Shown here piece by piece: positions 7,283-10,954 of a stretch of 10,954 bases of DNA. A model generated the notes under the pieces. It searched no databases. It was given only the letters and a program-made list of their open reading frames with translations, and was not told the origin of the DNA. How positions within the stretch are numbered: the stretch's first letter is position 1; the number at the start of each line of letters is the position of its first letter. A program made the position numbers and the translations under genes. The DNA is from Rhodothermaceae bacterium (lineage in GTDB: Bacteria > Bacteroidota > Rhodothermia > Rhodothermales > JAHEMB01), in contig JAHEMB010000057.1 in assembly GCA_024643915.1 (NCBI GenBank), forward strand, positions 1-10,954, written 5' to 3'.

Positions 7283-8011
7283 TTATGACTGATCAACGCG
7301 CTCGGCGCCGACGAGCTTGTAGCCGATGCCATAAACGCTCTGGATGGGCCACGACTCCTCGTCCTCGCCGTCCATCACCTTACGCAGGGCATTCACGTGG
7401 CGGTCGATGGTGCGTGTCTCGACGTCGCCGGGGAGTTCCCACACGTCGCGGAGGATCTGCTCCCGGGTGGCCGTCCGCCCCCGGTGCAGGATCAGGTACC
7501 GGAGCAGGCGAAATTCGAGGTCAGTCAGATCTACCTGCTTGCCCTCACGGGTGACGTGATTATTGCGCAGATCCACCCGCAAACCGCCCACGTTGTAGGT
7601 GCCGATGGCTTCTTCATGCGGATCGCCTGTGCGGCGGAGGATGGCCTGCACGCGCGCCTTTAGCTCTTCGGTCGAGAAGGGCTTCGTCAGGTAATCGTCG
7701 GCGCCCAGTTCGAAGCCGCGCATCCGGTCCTCGTGGGCACCCAGCCCGGTCAGCATCAACACAGGGGTGGCGACGCCCTGAGAGCGCAGCTCGCGCAGCA
7801 CGTCGAAGCCGCTGCGGCCCGGCATTTTGGCATCCAGCACAATCAGATCATAGCCCGGCAGTAACAGCGCCTCCTCAAGCCCTTTGTCGCCGTTTTCGGC
7901 GAGCTTGACCTGATACCCTTCGGCCTCAAGATAGAGCAGCAAGCCGGTGCTAAGTTGGGGGTCGTCCTCGACGATGAGCAGGCGTGGCCTAGCGGTCGGT
8001 TCATTCATCAT
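7283..8011 (-). CDS. OmpR/PhoB-family response regulator, second copy
   Basis: This 242-residue protein has a full receiver domain: acidic residues Asp16/Asp17 (LIVEDD), phosphoacceptor Asp60 (VLDAKMP), Thr88 (LMLTG) and Lys110 (LTKPF). The winged-helix output domain runs from about residue 137 and carries REQILRDVWELPG, TRTIDRHVNALRKV and SVYGIGYKL. It is clearly paralogous to the regulator at 6456-7163: the same domain order, the same TRTIDRH recognition region and similar length. The receivers and linkers have diverged enough that this is not a recent duplication. Two adjacent ATG codons (8011 and 8008) could start it; neither has a clear ribosome binding site. No kinase is encoded nearby. 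The 261 bases upstream to the next gene give room for its own promoter. Confidence 0.92.
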   Translation of the reverse strand: MMNEPTARPRLLIVEDDPQLSTGLLLYLEAEGYQVKLAENGDKGLEEALLLPGYDLIVLDAKMPGRSGFDVLRELRSQGVATPVLMLTGLGAHEDRMRGFELGADDYLTKPFSTEELKARVQAILRRTGDPHEEAIGTYNVGGLRVDLRNNHVTREGKQVDLTDLEFRLLRYLILHRGRTATREQILRDVWELPGDVETRTIDRHVNALRKVMDGEDEESWPIQSVYGIGYKLVGAERVDQS

Positions 8012-8272
8012 GGGTGATTCAGGGCGTCGAAAACGCTTTCTATTTCACGAAAGGGGCAACACAGAACAGCGCCGGTGCTCGCGGTCCCGTGGCTGTATGA
8101 TACGGGTCTACCCGGAGTTACGGTATCCAGAATTGCAAAAGATTGGCAAAGGAAAGGACACCCCTGCATACGAATATGACGAAACTGGTAGGCGCCAAAA
8201 GGAAAGGCGCATCGCCGGTGGGTCATTGCCGAGACGATTCGCCTTGGGGGATACTGTAAATGGACGCGACGA
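8012..8272. other. Intergenic region upstream of the second response regulator
   Basis: No convincing gene. On the minus strand a 91-codon open frame spans it but has mixed third-position composition and a Cys/His/Arg-rich, domain-free translation. Visible short structure: GCGCC at 8192-8196 pairs with GGCGC at 8206-8210 around a 9-base loop, shortly after the stop of the upstream gene. The sequence AAAGGAAAGG occurs twice, at 8148-8157 and 8198-8207. A promoter for the regulator must lie here; none is clear enough to call. Confidence 0.5.
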
Positions 8273-8608
8273 TCAAGCGGCATTCTCCAGCCAGTAACCG
8301 TCGTCGCTACCCAGGCCGCTCAGGAGGTGCATGCGCGCCTCAGGCACGCCGTAGACGAGCGTCACGTTGCCGTCGGGGCCGTTGCATGGCGTCCCCTCGT
8401 AGCCTTCGAGCAGGCTCTGGAGGTACTGCATGCTGCCCGGCGACAAGAAGACCCGTCGCTGATTTTCGAGCGGCAACGACTCGACGAAGAGCGCCATCTC
8501 GTTTGGCGCGCCGTTCTTTATGAACGCCTGCTGGAAAGCCCTGCACAGCCGGTGATAGTCTCCGCCCAGGATGCAGGATTCGGAAATGTCGACGCGAAAC
8601 CAGTGCAT
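8273..8608 (-). CDS. Small protein of unknown function
   Basis: The 111-residue product starts at ATG 8608, chosen because AGGGAGGA lies directly upstream with a 5-base spacing from GGAGG; the same frame is open to 8728, but the extra 40 residues are not supported. The protein looks soluble and cytosolic: no signal peptide, no membrane segment. It has three cysteines (12, 22, 75), a helical-looking stretch around residues 18-32 (HRLCRAFQQAFIKNG) and a C-terminal part rich in Gly, Pro and Leu (NVTLVYGVPEARMHLLSGLG). I do not recognise the family and assign no function. It lies 153 bases downstream of the lipoprotein gene and has an unusual inverted repeat just before its ribosome binding site. 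Strong coding composition and the ribosome binding site make it a real gene. Confidence 0.75.
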   Translation of the reverse strand: MHWFRVDISESCILGGDYHRLCRAFQQAFIKNGAPNEMALFVESLPLENQRRVFLSPGSMQYLQSLLEGYEGTPCNGPDGNVTLVYGVPEARMHLLSGLGSDDGYWLENAA

Positions 8609-8612
8609 GTTG

Positions 8613-8620
8613 TCCTCCCT
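8613..8620 (-). promoter_or_regulatory. Strong Shine-Dalgarno sequence
   Basis: AGGGAGGA on the minus strand, with GGAGG ending 5 bases before ATG 8608. It is the clearest ribosome binding site in the window and fixes the start of the small unknown protein. Confidence 0.8.
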
Positions 8621-8624
8621 TCGT

Positions 8625-8658
8625 GTTAGTAGCTGCGCTGCTCGTTTAGCTAATAAAC
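8625..8658 (-). repeat. Imperfect inverted repeat next to the ribosome binding site of the unknown gene
   Basis: GTTAGTAGCT at 8625-8634 (plus strand) pairs with AGCTAATAAAC at 8648-8658 with one mismatch and one bulge, around a 13-base loop. The distal arm also contains a tight 5-5-5 palindrome, GTTTA-gctaa-TAAAC overlapping 8644-8658. The proximal arm ends 4 bases from the Shine-Dalgarno sequence. It could be an operator or a leader stem controlling translation. Confidence 0.4.
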
Positions 8659-8761
8659 ACACATTCTCACTTGGAGTTGAGGAAGGGGCGTTACGGGCTT
8701 GAAACCTCGAAACCAGAAGACAGAACAATTACAGGTATCGTTGCGCTCTCGTCACCATTCT

Positions 8762-9139
8762 TTACTGGTTGCCCGTGACGCGGAGGATATCAAGCAGTTC
8801 GACGGGCCGGCCCCACATCTGGATCGTCATAACATCTTCGAGCACGCGCGCCCGGAAGCGCACCCGCAAGCCATCCTCCTGGAATTCTTCGGCGAGGTTT
8901 TGCGGCAGGTATTCGCTGCCGTCCTCCGCCACGATCCCAAAGAAGCCGCCTTCGATGGGGAAAAATCGCACGGTGCCCACGGCGCTGACGATGCCGTCGG
9001 GGTCGACGCCATCGGCATCGTCAAGATTGGGAGTGGGGGCGTCCGCCGGGTCCTCCCGGGTATTATCTGGCGCCGGATCCTGCGACTTACAGCCGGCAAG
9101 CAGAAGCAAGATTAGAAGGGGAAAAGCGAGGAGGCGCAT
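8762..9139 (-). CDS. Small lipoprotein with a conserved C-terminal domain of unknown function
   Basis: The 125-residue product has a lipoprotein signal: MRLL, a leucine/isoleucine core and the lipobox LLAGC with lipidation at Cys17. An acidic, Pro-rich, low-complexity linker follows (about residues 20-50), then a compact domain (about 52-122) with VGTVRFFPIEGGFFGIVAED, a DGLRVRFRARV strand-turn-strand and IQMWGRPVELLDI at the end. I recall this GTVRF..GGF.GI...G arrangement from uncharacterised Bacteroidota lipoproteins, and it looks like a small beta-barrel (OB-like) fold; that is an impression, not a search result. The frame is open further upstream to 9193, but ATG 9139 gives the proper signal peptide. 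It is 84 bases downstream of mnmA on the same strand and may be read through from it. Confidence 0.82.
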   Translation of the reverse strand: MRLLAFPLLILLLLAGCKSQDPAPDNTREDPADAPTPNLDDADGVDPDGIVSAVGTVRFFPIEGGFFGIVAEDGSEYLPQNLAEEFQEDGLRVRFRARVLEDVMTIQMWGRPVELLDILRVTGNQ

Positions 9140-9156
9140 GGTTTCAGTCCTATCAA

Positions 9157-9176
9157 GGAAAGGAATGTTTCTTTCC
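9157..9176 (-). terminator. Weak hairpin after mnmA
   Basis: GGAAAG at 9157-9162 pairs with CTTTCC at 9171-9176 around an 8-base loop, between the mnmA stop and the lipoprotein start. The stem is short and no T-run follows in the direction of transcription, so termination would be partial at best. Confidence 0.25.
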
Positions 9177-9223
9177 CCTTCCAATGCCACCAATCGCGCC
9201 CGGTTCGCGGCCCCACCACATTA

Positions 9224-10372
9224 TTACGCGGCCTCCACCGCGTGCTGCGCCGCCTCCACCGCGCTGCCGACCGTGTGGATCCATCCCCCGCCCAGCACGT
9301 CGTCTCCCTCGTAGAGGACGAGGCTCTGGCCGGGCGTGATGGCGCGGCGCGGTGTCGCAAACGCCACGTGCAGTTCGTCGTCGCCGGTCTGCCAGACGAG
9401 ACAGGGCGCCCCTTCGTCCTTGTAGCGGATTTTGCCGACGGCGGGACGCTCCTCATCAAGCGACGGGTACTTGATGAGGTTGAGTTGCCGCGCCGTGAGG
9501 GTCTGCTTCAGGAGGGCCTCGCGAGGGCCTACCGTGATGATGTTGGTCGCCGGGTCGATGTGGGTAACGTAAACGGGCGCGCCGAGCGCCAGCCCCAGCC
9601 CGTGCCGCTGGCCGATGGTGTAGAACGGATAGCCTTCGTGCTCACCTACCACCGTCCCGTCTTCGAGCATAAAAGTGCCGCCGGCTACCTCCTCGCCCAG
9701 GCCCGGCACGCGGTCCTTCAGAAAGCGGCGGTAATCATTGTCCGGCACGAAGCAAATCTCGTAGGAGTCCGGCTTCTCGGCGACGCGCGTGAGGCCGAAG
9801 TCGGCGGCCATCTGACGAATGTGGGGCTTGGTGAATTCGCCGAGAGGAAAGATGGAGCGGGCGAGGTGGTGCTGCGGCAGACCCCAGAGGGCATAGCTCT
9901 GGTCCTTGTTGCGGTCGAGCCCCTTGCGGAGGAGGTATCGTCCGAGGGCCTCGTCGTGCACTAGGCGGGCGTAGTGGCCCGTGGCGATGAAGTCGCAGCC
10001 GAGGTCGTCGGCGCGGCGCAGCAGGGCGGCCCACTTGATGTGGGTGTTGCAGAGGACGCACGGGTTGGGCGTACGCCCGGCGAGGTATTCGCTCGTAAAC
10101 CGCTCGATCACCCAGTCGCCGAACTCCTCGCGGATATCGACGATGAAGTGGGGAAAATCATACTTGAGGGCGACGGCGCGGGCGTCATTCATCGACTCAA
10201 GCGTGCAGCACCCGACCTCCTTGCCCGAGGTGCGCCCGCCGCTCGTGGCGTAGTCCCACGTCTTCATCGTGATGCCGACGACCTCGTAGCCCTGCTCCTT
10301 CAGCAGCACCGCCGTCACCGACGAATCGACGCCGCCGCTCATGGCCACCAGCACCTTGCCTTGTTTACTCAT
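9224..10372 (-). CDS. mnmA: tRNA-specific 2-thiouridylase MnmA
   Basis: MnmA puts sulfur on C2 of the wobble uridine (U34) in tRNAs for Lys, Glu and Gln, using ATP and sulfur relayed from a cysteine desulfurase. The 382-residue product (family usually 350-390) has the N-terminal ATP-binding PP-loop SGGVDSS at 12-18, the TPNPCVLCN loop at 101-109 and DSYEICFVPDNDY at 202-214. Cys108 and Cys207 match the two catalytic cysteines of the E. coli enzyme (Cys102, Cys199); Cys105 stands where E. coli has an Asp. The GHYARL segment and the C-terminal domains with FYTIGQRHGLGL and the GQSLVLYEGDDVLGGGWI barrel end are all intact. The insert GCCTLES at 54-60 fits a Bacteroidota-type enzyme. ATG 10372, directly before KVLVAMSGG, is the natural start; the frame is open to 10540, but that extension is out of family. 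Translation ends in tandem TAA codons. The last dozen residues repeat AVEAA. Confidence 0.97.
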   Translation of the reverse strand: MSKQGKVLVAMSGGVDSSVTAVLLKEQGYEVVGITMKTWDYATSGGRTSGKEVGCCTLESMNDARAVALKYDFPHFIVDIREEFGDWVIERFTSEYLAGRTPNPCVLCNTHIKWAALLRRADDLGCDFIATGHYARLVHDEALGRYLLRKGLDRNKDQSYALWGLPQHHLARSIFPLGEFTKPHIRQMAADFGLTRVAEKPDSYEICFVPDNDYRRFLKDRVPGLGEEVAGGTFMLEDGTVVGEHEGYPFYTIGQRHGLGLALGAPVYVTHIDPATNIITVGPREALLKQTLTARQLNLIKYPSLDEERPAVGKIRYKDEGAPCLVWQTGDDELHVAFATPRRAITPGQSLVLYEGDDVLGGGWIHTVGSAVEAAQHAVEAA

Positions 10373-10567
10373 CCGTCCGCTCGCCTTGCTCCATGTTGTC
10401 TGTCGGCCATGGTGCGTTACAGCGTTCAAACCACGGCCCACTATCCTCTTAAAAATGCGCGTGTTGAACGGGAGCCAGGAAATGGCGTTCCGTGAGATTT
10501 GGGTAGAGCGATCCGACCAGGAACCAGCCCAACCCTGCAACCCTTCCTAAATTCCGCTCCCCGCTCC

Positions 10568-10954
10568 TCAAGGCTCGCTGCGGGAATAATAACCGTCGAA
10601 CCAGGGCTGCCAGGTGCCACTGCTGTCGGCCTGCTCGAAGAACTGGCGGACGCGGCCATCGGGAAGGGGCGTCCAGGTACCTCGGAAGGGCGCTTTCGTG
10701 CCGTTAAGGTTGACGAGGTGACCCGAAAGGATCATGGCGCCATCTTTCAAGCCACCTCGGATGTCGATGAGATAACTTGACGCCACCCACGTCTGCACCC
10801 ATTCCTTTTCCGCTGGATCGTAATAATTGATGCTCATGCCGCTGCTGCCCTGGCGTCCCGCCCAGTGCTCGACAAGGACGCAGCCCGCCTCTTCCTTTTT
10901 GATGGAATTGTGCCCGGCGAGCTGCCCGTTGCTGCCGTGCACCTCCCACTCCCC
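10568..10954 (-). CDS. DUF1579-like protein, 5' end outside window
   Basis: The frame runs from the right edge to a TGA at 10568-10570, giving 128 C-terminal residues. It begins inside the motif GEWEVHGSNGQLAGHN and continues with AGCVLVEHWAG, a SGMSINYYDP segment and EWVQTWV, the pattern of DUF1579-like, calycin-type small beta-barrel proteins whose N-terminal helix-strand usually reads like F-W-x-G-x-W-x-V. A GTG at 10942 is internal, since similarity continues upstream of it. The family is widespread in Bacteroidota and Proteobacteria, with no settled function. It ends 195 bases before mnmA; an intergenic stretch of that length probably carries a separate mnmA promoter, so the two need not be co-transcribed. 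Confidence 0.75.
   Translation of the reverse strand, partial: GEWEVHGSNGQLAGHNSIKKEEAGCVLVEHWAGRQGSSGMSINYYDPAEKEWVQTWVASSYLIDIRGGLKDGAMILSGHLVNLNGTKAPFRGTWTPLPDGRVRQFFEQADSSGTWQPWFDGYYSRSEP

Noticed and set aside
8008..8283. 91-codon minus-strand open frame filling the gap before the second response regulator, overlapping the neighbours' stop and start codons (its TGA overlaps the ATG)
   Set aside because: The overlaps look like translational coupling, but the translation is rich in Cys, His and Arg with no recognisable pattern, third-position GC is lower than in real neighbours, and there is no convincing ribosome binding site.
10373..10540. 56-codon N-terminal extension of mnmA in the open frame
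   Set aside because: MnmA proteins begin directly before the PP-loop strand; the extension has no family counterpart and looks non-coding.
1..10954. Mobile element, CRISPR, tRNA, defence-system or biosynthetic cluster
   Set aside because: No transposase, integrase, terminal repeats, regularly spaced repeats, cloverleaf or linked unknown multi-gene set was found on either strand.

Overview
This window looks like ordinary chromosome from a GC-rich member of the Bacteroidota/Rhodothermota side of the tree, most likely a Rhodothermales-type bacterium. The strongest lineage sign is the tRNA thiouridylase MnmA: its GCCTLES insert, its NPCVLCN loop and its DSYEICFVPDNDY segment are the form I associate with that group. 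A DUF2339 membrane protein, a secreted PIG-L deacetylase with a long C-terminal extension, and several genes without a clear Shine-Dalgarno sequence are compatible with this. The placement is an inference from protein style, not from a marker search.

Layout, left to right. Bases 1-1796 (+) hold the C-terminal two thirds of a DUF2339 polytopic membrane protein. It converges, across 86 bases with no clear terminator, on a KefB-type cation:proton antiporter (1883-3874, minus). That antiporter is interrupted by one in-frame TAG, placed exactly where the membrane part meets its last helices and the TrkA-type regulatory domains. Divergent from it is a secreted PIG-L/LmbE-family metal-dependent deacetylase (4031-6298, +), followed by an OmpR/PhoB-type response regulator (6456-7163, +). 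A second, paralogous response regulator (7283-8011, minus) faces the first. The 119 bases between them hold a perfect 20-bp inverted repeat inside a second 9-bp inverted repeat.

The right-hand third is all on the minus strand. In transcription order it holds a DUF1579-like protein (cut by the window edge), mnmA, a small lipoprotein, a 111-residue protein of unknown function with a strong ribosome binding site, and then the second response regulator. Gaps of 84-261 bases separate these genes, so they are not a tightly packed operon.

Functionally this is a mix of housekeeping (MnmA makes the 2-thio group of wobble uridine in tRNA), ion or envelope physiology (KefB-type antiporter, DUF2339, lipoprotein, PIG-L) and signalling (two response regulators with no histidine kinase in view). 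I see no tRNA, rRNA, CRISPR array, transposase, integrase, phage gene or toxin-antitoxin pair, and no convincing new multi-gene system. The items most worth a second look are the interrupted antiporter and the nested inverted repeat between the two response regulators.
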